From: Hydra vulgaris
Lineage: Eukaryota; Cnidaria; Hydrozoa; Anthoathecata; Hydridae
DNA: 64,000 nucleotides
Direction of reading: 5' to 3'
NCBI RefSeq assembly: GCF_038396675.1
Contig: NC_088930.1
Span: 35,258,501 to 35,322,500, forward strand
A model generated the notes under the pieces. The model made no database searches. It saw only the letters and a program-made list of their open reading frames with translations, and had not been told where the DNA came from. Of the stretch, positions 27,287-38,165 are shown in pieces; position 1 is the stretch's first letter; the number at the start of each line of letters is the position of its first letter. A program made the position numbers and the translations under genes.

Positions 27287-28261
27287 TAAAGGCTCAAAAA
27301 AGTATTCATTAAATTAGGAACTTAAATTGTCTTTTTACATAAACACTAATCATTAAAAAAAAAAGAACCTCTTAAATGCACCTGCAGAGCGCTTTGTCGA
27401 TTTTTTTCTAATAGATTTTTCTGCTAACTAACGAGGCGTGTAGTTCGGCAGAATTTAGCAAACAACACCGCATCTAACTTACTCATGCATATATTTTTTA
27501 AAATCATTTTTTAAAGTAACTTGTTCATATTAGTATTACCAGTTCTCAGTCTTTTTTTTTTTTTTTTTTTTAAAACATATCGAAGTTTCTTTTTTTGTAC
27601 AAAAAGATTAAAAACATCCTGTATGCTTTTTTTTATATATAACAATAATCCAACAAACACACATTTTTTGTTAAATTGTTCAACTGTTGCTCGAACAACA
27701 AGCATGAACGGCATGTAAACACAAACTGCAACACAAACCCAAATTGAGCACAAACAACAATTTGAACTTGTTTAACATAAGCCTTATTGTTAAAAATTTT
27801 TAATAAAACTAAAAAACGATAAAACTATGAAAAAACACGTAAAACAAAAGAGTTGGCAACACATTTAGTAAAGCAAATTATATATTGATATTATATAATA
27901 CTTTATGTAGCATATTTATCTTTTATTAATAACTACAAAACTAAAAAACTACTTAACATTTATTTCGATTTTGATTTTTTTCTTGCTTTTCCTAATTTCC
28001 TAATTATTTTTAATCATAGTAATTAATTTACCAACAAAAAATAACTTACAGCTGTTATTTCTTTTTTAAATTCTGTTAATAATTATTCTTTCATTTCGAA
28101 ACATTATTCGAAACTATTCTCTTTTTTTTAAACATTCATAAACATTCTTTCATCGCAATTTTTCGCAAAGCATCTTTTTGACATTTGGCATAAATATATA
28201 CATACAAGAGTTTGCTCCATGCGTGCAAGATCTTAAACGTCAAAAAATGCTACATAATGTC

Positions 28262-28263
<2 letters not shown>
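27287..28263. other. 5' flank of the MFSD6-like gene
   Basis: Directly upstream of the minus-strand gene. The minus strand has a T-rich run ending in AG seven bases before the ATG (near 27294), which could be a splice or spliced-leader acceptor. A poly-T tract lies at 27551..27570. No other gene was recognised. Confidence 0.4.

Positions 28264-28300
<37 letters not shown>
28264..28300. repeat. (TA)n tract at left end of transposon
   Basis: About 37 bp of TA dinucleotides that stop exactly where the terminal inverted repeat of the element at 28301 begins. Confidence 0.95.
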
Positions 28301-28304
<4 letters not shown>

Positions 28305-28472
28305 ACTTGTCCGAAAATGTGAATAAATACTCCGAAAAGCACCGGAAAAACTCTTTGGTGGGAACAATATACACACCTTCCTGATATGAAAAATCCAAAA
28401 ATTGAAATCTTTTATGACCGTCCGAGAAAAAAAATTCACTTTGAAGTTTTCGGCATAGTCAAAAAAGTTGAA
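28301..28472 (+). repeat. Left terminal inverted repeat
   Basis: Matches 31010..31190 in reverse with about one mismatch or small gap in ten bases by eye. The outermost 30 bp are the least conserved. Confidence 0.88.
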
Positions 28473-28752
28473 AAATGCTGGAAATGTAACATTTTTTATC
28501 TCTGTAATAAAAAATATAAAAATAAGTCAGAAATTGTATATTGACTTCTTTAAGAATCATAATAAAACAATTTTTGCTTTTCTGAACATTTTATTCTCAA
28601 TAAATACAAGGTTATTTTTTCTTATGTAATCAAACATTTCTTCACAGCACTTTCCACATATTAAATTCAAACAGTGCATTCCTTTAATTTTAAATTCAAA
28701 ATGACGATTTTCTTCAAAAATTTTAACAGGTTTTCAAGAGGAGCCCATGCTT

Positions 28753-30827
28753 TCACAAGTTCTTGCTGTTGAAATCAACAAGACAATTTTGTAGGTTTTG
28801 CAAATATTCTGGATGGTCTATTGGCCTCTTGTATCTTTCCCAATGTGTCTTGAAGTTGTGATGCAATATTTTTGTGGCCTGCTCACTGTACTTGCCAAGA
28901 GATTCCTTTCTGTGATCAATGAGTTTCTTGACATGAATGAAAACGGCGTGGACTTTAGGGGTCACACTTGCCTTTGGCAAATAAAGGAAGGAATTTTTGA
29001 ACTGTGTAATTTTTTCAGCATAGTTACTCTGCAACTGATTTCTAAAATAAGAGGACACAACTGCATCAAACTTTCTGAGTGTATTAATCCATGGAAAAAC
29101 TTGGAATGCTGAGTCTTCTTCAGCAAGTCTTTGAAGAAGATCAACATGTTTCAAAAGTTTTCGGCACTCATTGCCAGCAAACTGGCCTCCATGAAATGGC
29201 TGAAGCTTGATGTGTAGTGCTTTTGGCCATTCATCAGCTTTATCCCAGGTTTTTTCAGTGTTTTGAACAAATGGTTCACCACGCCAAGTAAAAGATGAAG
29301 TTCCATGGGTGGAATCTTGTCAAGAACAAAAGTAGAGTCATGCACATCTAAGAGTGGACCATGAACAACATTTCGAAACTGCTTGGCCTTCTTGTGGTTC
29401 AGACCTAAATCTTGAAATGAAGCAAAGCACTTTCTTATTGAGCCAAAAGTGTGGAGTTTTCCACATTGTGACAAGTTACTGTGATCCGCATCACACCAAG
29501 TACATGGATGAGAGCTGGCATGGGATTGAAGCCTGCAAGCAAAGTTTGCTAACTTCATGCCGCAGGACAAAGAAAAATCTACTCCACTTGGACAAATAAA
29601 AGACAAGATGCTTTTGAGGTTATCATAATTTTCAGGAACATCCTCAGCAACTGCAACGAGAAGTTGGCGCTTAACTCCACTGTCTCTGAGTGTTTGAAAT
29701 AACACAGCCTTTTTGCTTGGTGGTGAAATGGATGGAAGTCTTGTTTCTTCTTCTGGAATGCTAAGACTGACTTTAAGGAAAACACCTCCACTATCGATGC
29801 CCAACTTCACCAAGTAGTCACCTTGAACATGACGTTGGAAGAAGACATCAGACAGATTTTTGCAGTGAACCACATGTTGTTTTTTGGACTGCTGCTTTTC
29901 ATTTAAAATGGGTATGTATGTGTGTGAGAAGTGGTCTGCCAATTGCTTCTAATGTTAAGAAACTTTTCTTTAAATCTTGGCTCGACAACTTTTGTATTTG
30001 TAACTTGGTTTAATGTAGATGCAAGTTTTTTGATGTTGTTGTTTGACAGTCCGGTGTTTGGATGCAGAAAAGATCTTTAGCTCGTAGAAATGGCACATCG
30101 CCAAACAGTCTCTTGGCGTTTGAAGGACCTTTAGGAAAGAAATTTAAAAAACGCCAACTTGAGACACCTAAAAAGCAGTGGCCTGATTAAAATGCAAAAC
30201 ATTTTATGTAGTACTTTTACTGTTGAAGTATTAAGCAAGATTCCCTTTACCTGGAGTAATTGGCATGGGACAGCCTCTACCACTTTGTGCAATTCTGACA
30301 GTTCTATGAGGTGAGGACTGTTTTGCTGAAATAACAGTCGATGCAATCTGTTTACTGGCTTTTGGATACTTTGAAGCAAGATTTTCTCTGAAGGTGTATT
30401 GATTGCACTGATGTGACACTCCTCTTGCAACAAGTGTGAGACAGTCTGAACATCTTTTTTGATTTTGTGAAGCTCCTGAAGATTCTGATTTGTCCAAAGG
30501 GTGCTTTTGAAGTGCTTTCAAATGACCAATTTAACAAATTATGCAATCACAAGGCTTACCACGTGTCTCTGGTCTAACCAGGACTTCTGAGAAATCAAAA
30601 AGTTTTGGGAGAGCCACATTTTCACCTTTGGACTTTTTTCCTAAAAGAACCCTGCAGGTATTGCATATTCCACTTGGAACTCGTGAATCAGAAAAGTCAA
30701 GTGTGAATGAAACTGATTTCTTAATTTGTTCAATTAAAAAACTTGTCAATTCTCGAGTACATTTGATCAAACATAGGAAACAAACTGTTTTCCTACAGTC
30801 ATCATGTTTTTTAACAGAATTTGGCAT
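28753..30827 (-). pseudogene. Transposase-like protein, cysteine-rich N-terminus, decayed
   Basis: Minus-strand segments in order: 30827..30531, 30530..30231 (same frame, separated only by a TAA codon at 30531..30533), a frame-shifted linker 30230..29943, 29942..29151 and 29154..28753. The N-terminal 180 residues hold Cys pairs VCFLC, ICNTC, CDCIIC and RCSDC followed by RGVSHQC, so probably two or more zinc-binding units. The middle carries FFQRHVQGDYLVKLGIDSGG followed by LKVSLSI, where the Asp could be a catalytic residue, then HPCTWCD. Near the end are PPMELHLLLGVVNHLF and GKYSEQATKILHHNF, either of which could supply the final acid. This resembles a family of uncharacterised proteins that I associate with aquatic invertebrate genomes. 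The function as a DDE transposase is inferred from position between the terminal repeats. Confidence 0.6.
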
Positions 30828-31009
30828 TTTTGCTTTGAAGTTAAAAAAAAGTTGTCATGCAGAATTTAACACTTGACAAAAACTGCTTTTTCCTGGAATT
30901 ACAAAAACTTGTTTAGAATTAAATATTTCTCACTAGGGCTTTGTAACAAAACGTTTTTTAATACAATTTCTGACTTATTTTTATGATTTTTATTCCAATG
31001 ATACATATT

Positions 31010-31190
31010 ATACCATATTGCAAACTTTTTGGACAATGCCGAAAACTTCAAATTGAATTTTTTTTCTTGGACGGTCATAAAAGATTTCAATTTTTGGATT
31101 TTTCTTATCAGGAAGGTGTGTATATTGTTCCCACCAAAGAAAAGGGTTTTTCCGGTGCTTTTCGGAGTAATTATTCTTATTTTCGTGTGA
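31010..31190 (-). repeat. Right terminal inverted repeat
   Basis: Reverse partner of 28301..28472; the last conserved bases GTGTGA run straight into TATATA. Confidence 0.88.
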
Positions 31191-31194
31191 TATA

Positions 31195-31280
<86 letters not shown>

Positions 31281-31281
31281 T
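31190..31281. repeat. (TA)n tract at right end of transposon
   Basis: About 90 bp of TA with one TTTA break at 31197..31200. It forms the right flank of the element that ends at 31190. Confidence 0.95.
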
Positions 31282-31625
31282 GAAGAGTCAAGGCCCCCGA
31301 GAGCTTTCATGACGCCCGAGGCTTAGCACCAACTAGGCGCCCCTTTAAGCATGCGTTTTTTTAAATTAAAAGCATGTATTATACAAATTAATTACTGTTC
31401 TTTTATTTCTAATACTGTTAATTTACATCTATATTTCAAAGAACGGCATCTGAATTAATAACACTTATGCAGCATATTCACTGATTAGTATTAAAAAACA
31501 GGTTCTTTGAAATTAATATTGAAAATACTCTTTTCTTGCTTTTTTACAAGTTAAAGGCATTTTTCTTTATTTCATCTTGAGATTGAATCTTGAATTTTAT
31601 CTTCGATAGTCGTTCTTCCTCTATA
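31282..31625. other. GC-rich transposon end and spacer
   Basis: 31290..31345 contains GGCCCCCGAGAGC, GACGCCCGAGGC and AGGCGCCCC, unlike the AT-rich surroundings and similar in style to the ends of zf-MYM-type hAT elements (compare 43490 and 49065). No coding sequence was recognised up to the hairpin at 31626. Confidence 0.35.
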
Positions 31626-31721
31626 GTGGCCCTACAATCATTTTAAATCAATTTTAGTCTACTTAAAGGTCGTCCAACCTTTAAGTAGACTAAAATTGAT
31701 TTAAAATGATTGTAGGGCCAC
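31626..31721. repeat. Perfect 45-bp hairpin
   Basis: GTGGCCCTACAATCATTTTA (31626..) and the next 25 bases are repeated exactly in reverse complement at 31677..31721, with a 6-base loop CGTCCA. Every one of the 45 pairs is Watson-Crick. It is too short for a transposon with ends and interior. It may be a miniature foldback or a very recent snap-back duplication. Confidence 0.93.
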
Positions 31722-32059
31722 AAGCGACAGGCACTGGCATTGCGTTAAAAAATTCGAATTAGAATGTATAAAGACTAAAAAATAGACTATAAACCCTTTG
31801 AGTATATTTAATTGAGAAAGCCTAAAGTGTTTTCTCAAGTAAAAAATGAAAACTCCTTTAAAATATTAAGGTGCAAATTATCTTCTATAAAGTTGTTTTT
31901 TATTTCACAAGCTTTAATTTTTACCAGTTCTTGATCTTTCAACCAGAAGAATGAGAACCTTAAAGAAACAGTTCTCACAATCCTATTTTTAATTGTAGAT
32001 AATAAGCAATTTTATATTGCAGTATGAGGTCATTGCGTTCTTCGAGTGTAGTCAAGCCG
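31722..32059. other. No gene supported
   Basis: Minus-strand reading near 32000..31850 shows VERSRTG and ELVKIKACEIKNN, faintly like the end of a hAT dimerisation domain, but not enough to call. Confidence 0.3.
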
Positions 32060-32760
32060 AGTATTTTTAGTTTTTGATCTTAACTAAAATGTTTAGTTAA
32101 CGATATTACGCTTGTTGGACACGTTTGAGTAGAGCAATTTTCAAAATACAAGACTCTAGATGTGGTTTAATGTACAGCTGATACAGTTTTTTTCATAGCT
32201 AAAGAGCTCCAACACTGAAGTGACTTCTTGAGACAACCAAGCATTCGATTGCCAACCCAAGTTGCTGCTTCTACTTGTACTTTGAATTTTTTGGATATTG
32301 GCACTCCAAGGTCACGCTTAGATTGGCACAAACTATACTACGTCCGTTACCGTCAATGTCAACCATGGTATTATAAATTAGTTTTTGCGACAACCAACTT
32401 GCATTACTTTGCACTTCTCGACGTTGAAATTCACAAAGCAGCTGTGCGATCAAATTACAGCACTGTCGATGTCCGCTGGTAATTTTTAATAATCAGAAGA
32501 AAATTCATTGACACCGATAATTTATATGATCATGCCATCATCGGCGTATAGTCTGGTATGGTTATAAATGCAGTCACTGATGAAGAACACAAATAGCAGT
32601 GATGCAAGAACTGATACTTGAGAGACGCCACTTGTTACCCTTTTCCACTCAGACATTTATTCTCCAATTATTACTCATTATTGTCTGTTAGCTAGCCAAC
32701 CAGTGATTTTCTGTTTATTATCAATAAATATTTAACAATCAATGAAGTGTGTGTTCAATA
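32060..32760 (-). pseudogene. Decayed non-LTR reverse transcriptase
   Basis: The minus strand reads KITGWLANRQ, then SEWKRVTSGVSQVSVLASLL in place of the 'VTSGVPQGSVLGPLLF' motif, FVFFISD, YADDGMI (motif C with both aspartates), and then FNVEKCKVMQVG. Order and spacing are those of a Jockey/I-like LINE ORF2. Stops interrupt it, so it is inactive. Confidence 0.7.
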
Positions 32761-33289
32761 AATCTAGTCTCAAGAATGATACAACTTTTAAAAATATTTG
32801 AAAAATTAATCGGAAATTCTGGCAGAAAACCTTTACAAATTAAATTTTAAAACTTGGTTTTCTCGGAAACACAAAAAATGGATATACGGCCTTATATCTA
32901 AAAAATAAATATATATGTACCTGAAATACCCAATTCTCCTGTTTTAGCATGTTATATTTAGAAAAAAAGGAATCTTTTTCTAAAACTACATACTAAAACA
33001 GAAGAAATATTGCATAAGTAACAGAAATTTTCAATAATTTTATTTTTTAAACATATAAATAAAGTGGTTTAAAAAAATATTATTCATGAAAATATAAGTT
33101 AAACAAAATACAAGATTTAACTTTAAATTGATTTAAGTCCAAGTATTGAGTGGCATTATACCACGTTAATAGCAATGTAAAAGGTTTCATAATTTGAAAA
33201 TGCGGCGATTCCTTTTCTTACCAAACCAATTAAAATTACTTAATCAACAACATCTTTAACTAATAGTATTACAAATAGTTACGTACAAA
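32761..33289. other. No gene seen
   Basis: AT-rich spacer with homopolymer runs. An inverted pair CTGTTTTAGCATGT/ACATACTAAAACAG lies around 32939..33001. Confidence 0.4.
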
Positions 33290-33425
33290 TGAGGTCTTTT
33301 AATGTGTTGTTAAAAACCATATTATATATATAATATGCTTTTTACATATTATATATATAATATGGTTTTACAACATATATATGTAAACCATATATATGTT
33401 GTTAAACTCATTTAAAGACTTTATG
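33290..33425. repeat. Double hairpin, palindromic repeat
   Basis: Two adjacent perfect hairpins lie at 33317..33365 (21-bp arms CCATATTATATATATAATATG, loop of 7) and 33370..33402 (about 14-bp arms). They are enclosed by a weaker inverted pair: GTCTTTTAATGTGTTGTTAA and, reversed, GTCTTTAAATGAGTTTAACA. The whole block looks like a foldback element. Confidence 0.7.
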
Positions 33426-33474
33426 GCAACCAATGGTATAATGATGTCTACTTGCGTAAATTTTGAGATGTAAT

Positions 33475-33563
33475 ATCCCAGTGGGCACAATACGTTTTAT
33501 TAAGTTTAAACCTTATAAAAACGTCTAAAAAACGTTTTAAAAACGTACCGTGCCCACTGGGAT
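33475..33563. mobile_element. 89-bp MITE, TAAT target duplication
   Basis: Ends ATCCCAGTGGGCAC and GTGCCCACTGGGAT are perfect 14-bp inverted repeats. TAAT stands immediately outside on both sides (33471..33474 and 33564..33567). The interior holds repeated AAAACGT words. No coding capacity. Confidence 0.85.
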
Positions 33564-33929
33564 TAATATAATTATGAAAAACCAATGATTTTGGTAGCAA
33601 ATAAAGATATTTACGTACAAATTTCTAAATTTCTCATGAAAAAAAAGCGTACGTACTTTATGGACGACCTCTAACTGCCTTGTTTCAGCTTTTAAATGGT
33701 TGGCAAGAGCGTAAATATTTTTGAGATGGTTTGATTCAGAGAATGGTTATTATAGCTAATAGAGAGGGTTTTGATCAGGAACAGAAACCTATTATTGATA
33801 TTTTCAAACTTTACAGGTAAGAAATACCTAAAACCGCGCAAATCAAATGTTGCAGCAAACTAAATGTTAGTGACTTAAAGTTTTACTTTTTTGCATAAAT
33901 TTTGTACAAGATCCTGTCAAAGTTTTTGT

Positions 33930-34672
33930 AAAATATAAGTAAATTTACTTACTTTATATAAATTACTTTTAATTTACTTTACAAATTATATAAAATGTAA
34001 GCTTATGTAATTTAAATTTTATTTTATATAATTTATTTTTAATAAAGATTCGTTATTACTTTGGAAATAAAAAATTCCTACTTAAAAAATATTATTTTAT
34101 TTGTAAATTTAATTTAATTTAATATTAGTCTAATGTAATTTACTTTCATATGTAAGTTACTTTTTAATATAATTTTTTTTTAATTAGTTACTTATAATAT
34201 AATATTTTAATATAATTACTTTTTCATATAACTTTTAAATATATTTACTTACACTTGAATGAGTTACTTTTATTATAATTCCTAATATATTACTTTTTAA
34301 TATATACATTTTTTAATTAGTTACTTTTAAAGGTAAATGTAAATTACAGTTTGAGGAACTTTTATATTATGTAATGTAATTTTCAAAAGTAATTAACTTT
34401 TAAATGTAAAAGTAAAATAGATTTTTCACGTGACTTACTTTTACATTTAAAAGTAAATTACTTTTTGATGTAATCTTCTTTTACATAACTTACTGTTGAA
34501 AGTAAAAAAGCTTACATTATGAAGTAAAAGTCGTTTCAAAAAAGTTAATTACTTATACGGAAATGTATATTTACATAAAACGTTTAAGATTACTTACGTA
34601 ATTTACTTTTTGATAAAAATTAACTTACTCGGGTAAGTAAAAAAAAATGTAAGTAAAAGAACCATCCCTAGT
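33930..34672. repeat. TTACTTTT/AAAAGTAA-rich subterminal region with hAT-like end
   Basis: The word TTACTTTT and its reverse complement AAAAGTAA recur several dozen times in about 740 bp in both orientations. The block ends at 34672 with ACCATCCCTAG, a typical hAT-type terminus (CTAGGGATGGT reversed). It looks like an element made almost wholly of subterminal repeats; a matching left end was not located. Confidence 0.55.
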
Positions 34673-35149
34673 TTTTAAACATTTCTATAAAAATTACTTT
34701 TTTACTTAACTGTCGAGCTAATTAGACTTAAGTTCTATTATTGAATTTAACTTTTATAGTCACTTGTAAAAAAAATGTAACAACTGGTGCTTAATTGAAG
34801 CGGTTTTTGAAGTAAATATAAAAATATTTCTTAAGAAGTTGTTTTTATTTTTATTTTTTTCAATTCACTTCAAACAAAGCTGCAAGCAACCATTATTAGG
34901 TTGGGAGTTACTAAAAAACAAAAAATTTGATTAACAGTTGACAGAAGATTTGCAAAGTTGAAGGTTGCATGAGTCAGGAAAATATGAAGATGGGAGAGAG
35001 TTGCAAAGCATTTGAAATGCGAAAAATTAAGAAACTAGATGAATAAATGTTTTTAGGGCATAAAGGGATAGATACAGCAGAATGCAACTATGCTGAATGA
35101 AAAGTCAAGCGAGAATGAGTTTTGTGATAGAAGTAGAGATGATAACATC
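34673..35149. other. No gene seen
   Basis: Spacer. Its right part (34920-35150) may belong to the LINE relic that follows, but no motif was readable. Confidence 0.35.
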
Positions 35150-35700
35150 GCATTTAAGTCATCCTCGAAGACCTAAACTCCTCCTCATTTCCAGTAACTT
35201 CTAATGCACCTCAAGGTTCTATCTTTAATCCTGATTGTTTCTTATGAACATTTATGATCTTTTTTAAATTCAAATTGGCTCTATTTGCTGATGACTCAAA
35301 GTTATATTACTGTCTTAAAAAAAAAGATCTTCTCTTTTCGATTGCTTATGGGCAGCAGATCTTGAATCTGATCTCTCTTCTGTAGCAGTTTGGGGCTTGC
35401 AGTGGATTGTGAATTTTAACTTTAACAAAACTAAGTTTGTAACTGCAAAGAACTATTGCAATATTTTCGACATTCCTATATTGATGAATGGCAACCTTTT
35501 CACTGGCAAACCTCTACTTTTGGATTGTCATATGCTATTAACCTCTAATGAAATCCTTATATGCAATTTACTGTAAACTTAGCATCTAAATATGTTGGTT
35601 CTTTTTATCGTGCACGCTATTATTTTATTCTTGATTCCATTCTCTATGTTAAAAAATCTCTTATTCGTTCCTGCATGGAATACTGCTTTCATAATTGAGC
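35150..35700 (+). pseudogene. Decayed LINE reverse transcriptase (+ strand)
   Basis: + strand translation shows FPVTSNAPQGSIFNPDCFL (motif B, decayed), FKLALFADDSKLYYCL (motif C), and in another frame ASKYVGSFYRARYYF and KSLIRSCMEYC, the normal order downstream of FADD in L2-like LINEs ('IRPCMEYCSHIW'). Multiple stops and shifts. Confidence 0.65.
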
Positions 35701-36779
35701 TGATTTTTTTTGAAAAGAAAAAATTCAACTAATGGAAAGTTGGTTGATGTTAACACTGGGTTATATGTTGCCAGCAGCGGTGTGATCGTTATAATCCTGA
35801 ACCTGACTTATTCTTGTGTAATTAAAAGAAGCTACTTCTGTAAACAGTATTTTAAATTATTGAACAGAAGACTTCGGAAATGCATTTGGAAAAACATTGC
35901 AACTAAAGGAATGATGGAAATAGTGGAGAACGTACTTTATATAGCTCTAGTCACTAGTTAGTAACTAAGCTTATTTTACACCAGAGATTCAAATACAACA
36001 AAAACATACGTTGCTTAAAGCAATTCGTGATAAATAATATTTAACTAAATGGATCATTAGGTATCCTCAATTTTATTTCATTATACAATTAAAAAAAAAC
36101 TTAACTTTTATTTGGTTTGTTAAAAAAAAAACAAATAAAAATTTCTTTACCAGAAATAACTTTTAGACATCCGCAAAGTAATTCACCCTAGATAAAATGA
36201 TAGTCAAAATCTTTTACTTTACAATCATCAGGAGTTGAAATTATAATAACTAATATACGTTAAAATGCACCAATCAACGTCCCTAATATTATTTCATTAT
36301 ATGATTTATCTTTGTATTTCGTTTTGTTTTCAATACTTACATGAAGAACATAATATTTATTCCTGAAATACATAAGGTTTATTCCAGATTTTTAAACTAT
36401 CACACAATGTTAAATTTTAATAGTGTTATTTTAAAATGCCACTCCATCAAAAATTTAAAAACATTATACTAAAAAATGACGAAATAAAACCAATCTCTTT
36501 AAAAGATATGTTACAAAAAAAATATTAGTTCTTGTAAAGATACGATTCTTATCAACTCTTGTAAAAAAGAAACAAGTATTAATAGTTATAAAATCATTCT
36601 AAAAATAATAGCAATTTTGTTGTTTTAAGGTATTTGTTCAAATTTTATGCTTTTAAATAACTATTTGGCTAATTATAACGTATAGTTGAGTATTAGCTAG
36701 TTAAAATTACTTATTAAATTTCATAAAAGTTTATTAAATATTATATTTTATGTACATCTTAGGTCTCAATCAACTGAAG
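35701..36779. other. No gene supported
   Basis: An 83-codon + strand open stretch at 35710..35961 overlaps the end of the LINE relic and has no recognised motif. The rest is AT-rich. Confidence 0.35.
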
Positions 36780-37100
36780 TTATCTTTACAGTTTTATTTC
36801 CTAATGTCTTCTTTGCTATTTGTGCCTCGTGCAACGTCCAATATGTCAGGAATCTTCTGGCACATATTAAAGAGCTATCATACTTTTTAATTCTTTCACC
36901 TACTAAGCAAAAGAGATTAGTGGAACATATAGAAAGTATTGCTCCATTAGGTCATTAAAAAAAAGTTAAAAGGTATTTAAATTAAACTTTGGGCAGAAAG
37001 CAAGAAAAAGAAAGCCGTTTGGATACTTTTCAACAACTTTGCGTTAGTTCTTAAAAAAATGATTTCAAAAGTTCAATGGTGTTGTGACATTAGTGGGAAA
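36780..37100 (+). pseudogene. Possible hAT transposase fragment
   Basis: + strand reads IKELSYFLILSPTKQKRLVE and then, after a stop, KKKAVWILFNNFALVL. The first stretch resembles 'LYNFFxxSPKRxxxLE' and the second 'ERxxxVxxFxxLxxxV', which occur in this order in zf-MYM-type hAT transposases. Too short and decayed for certainty. Confidence 0.35.
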
Positions 37101-37786
37101 GAGTCTTTTAATGACTTTCACTGAACAGATTTACTGATCCCCTTGTTTTTTTTTGATAAGATTGATTAATAAGAACGTCACCTTCTAATTTTATCCTTTT
37201 TGGATAAAATTTGAAGGTGTCGTCCTATCTAATATTACTGACATGTTAAAATTGATAAATTTTGCTGGCTTTGAAAACATAAAAGTTTTTCAAAATCACT
37301 TACTATCTTTTCATTAATTTCATGTGAATGTATTTGCACATTATCTTCACTTCGGCTCGTAAAAACTTGATGTAAAGCATTACGGTACATTGTAAAGCAT
37401 AATAGTACAGCACCGCCTAAATGGTTTAGCTTTGATGAACATTTATACAAAGTTAGTTATCAAAAAAGTCATTGATAACTTTTTAATAATCATAGATGAA
37501 CCGTTTTCAATTTTATTTTTAACTAAAATTAAAATAAATATAAAATATAAAAAAATATATATAACTTTGAAAAATTAAAAAAAAAAAAAGTATAGTGCAA
37601 AACAAGTCAGATTTTTTTTGCTACTGGTAAAAAAAACCAGTAATTTTCATTGTCGTGCATCTTTAGAAAACAATATTTTGGCATAAAGCTATTATTACCA
37701 TATAATTAATATTTAAATTGAGTTTCAGATATATCGTTGTTGCTATTATCATTTTTTAAAAAAGCTCTGTTGTAATTTTTTTTTTT
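37101..37786. other. Spacer with a small hairpin
   Basis: CACCTTCTAATTTTATCC (from 37181) and its reverse ending GAAGGTG at 37218 form a hairpin. A minus-strand frame of 71 codons at 37450..37235 has no recognised domain. Confidence 0.35.
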
Positions 37787-37948
37787 AAGGCACCCCGAGA
37801 AGTCCTAACGGTCTTATAACTATAACATTTAATCAATAAGTTCGCATCTCCTTTCTTACCAGTGACTCCTATATGGCCAAAGCAGGCTTTGAATCACGGA
37901 ACTTCAGTTCTGAAGCTAGAACTTTAACTATTATATTATGGCTGCTTG
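37787..37948 (-). mobile_element. tRNA-derived SINE, family B, copy 1
   Basis: On the minus strand it begins GCAGCCATAATATAATAGTT (decayed A box) and has B box-like GATTCAAAGCC, then a tail ending GACCGTTAGGACTTCTCGGGG followed by a long A tract (poly-T at 37775..37786 on +). The same unit lies on the + strand at 40966..41141. Confidence 0.75.
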
Positions 37949-38077
37949 ACTAAATATAAGTGATAAGTAATTGTTATACTGATAAGTGTTTTTAACCTTT
38001 AAACAGATTTTATGTATTTATCAGCAAGGTTAAATAGAATGAAGATTTTAAAATTTAATAGGATTTTTTATATGAAT

Positions 38078-38165
38078 CCGTCGGTGACGGGATTCAAACT
38101 CGTATCGCTCAGCAATCTAGGTTTTAACACTACGTTTGACGCTCTAACCAACAGAGCTGTTTAGA
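38078..38165 (-). other. tRNA-like segment, pseudogene or SINE head
   Basis: On the minus strand there is a perfect D arm (GCTC-TGTTGGTTA-GAGC) and a T arm around GAGTTTGAATCCCGT with one mismatch. The anticodon arm between them is poor and about 7 bases too long, so this is not a working tRNA gene. Confidence 0.4.

Larger units (their letters stand above)
28301..31190 (-). mobile_element. DNA transposon with long inverted ends inside a (TA)n array
   Basis: The first and last 170-180 bp are inverted copies of each other (28301..28472 and 31010..31190); shared blocks include CTCCGAAAAGCACCGGAAAA, TTTGGTGGGAACAATATACA, ACACACCTTCCTGAT and AAATCTTTTATGACCGTCC. Both outer ends read TCACAC facing inward and abut (TA)n tracts, so the target was a TA repeat. 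Between the ends lies one decayed minus-strand gene (28753..30827). Length about 2.9 kb. Long terminal repeats, a single gene and no reverse transcriptase show that this is a cut-and-paste DNA transposon. I cannot assign the superfamily. Confidence 0.85.

Noticed and set aside
28798-30876. + strand frames within the (TA)n transposon (28798..29112, 29354..29599, 30541..30876)
   Set aside because: Antisense to the coherent minus-strand protein segments, with no motif of their own.
38078-38165. Working tRNA gene on the minus strand
   Set aside because: The anticodon arm does not pair and spacing between A and B boxes is too long.
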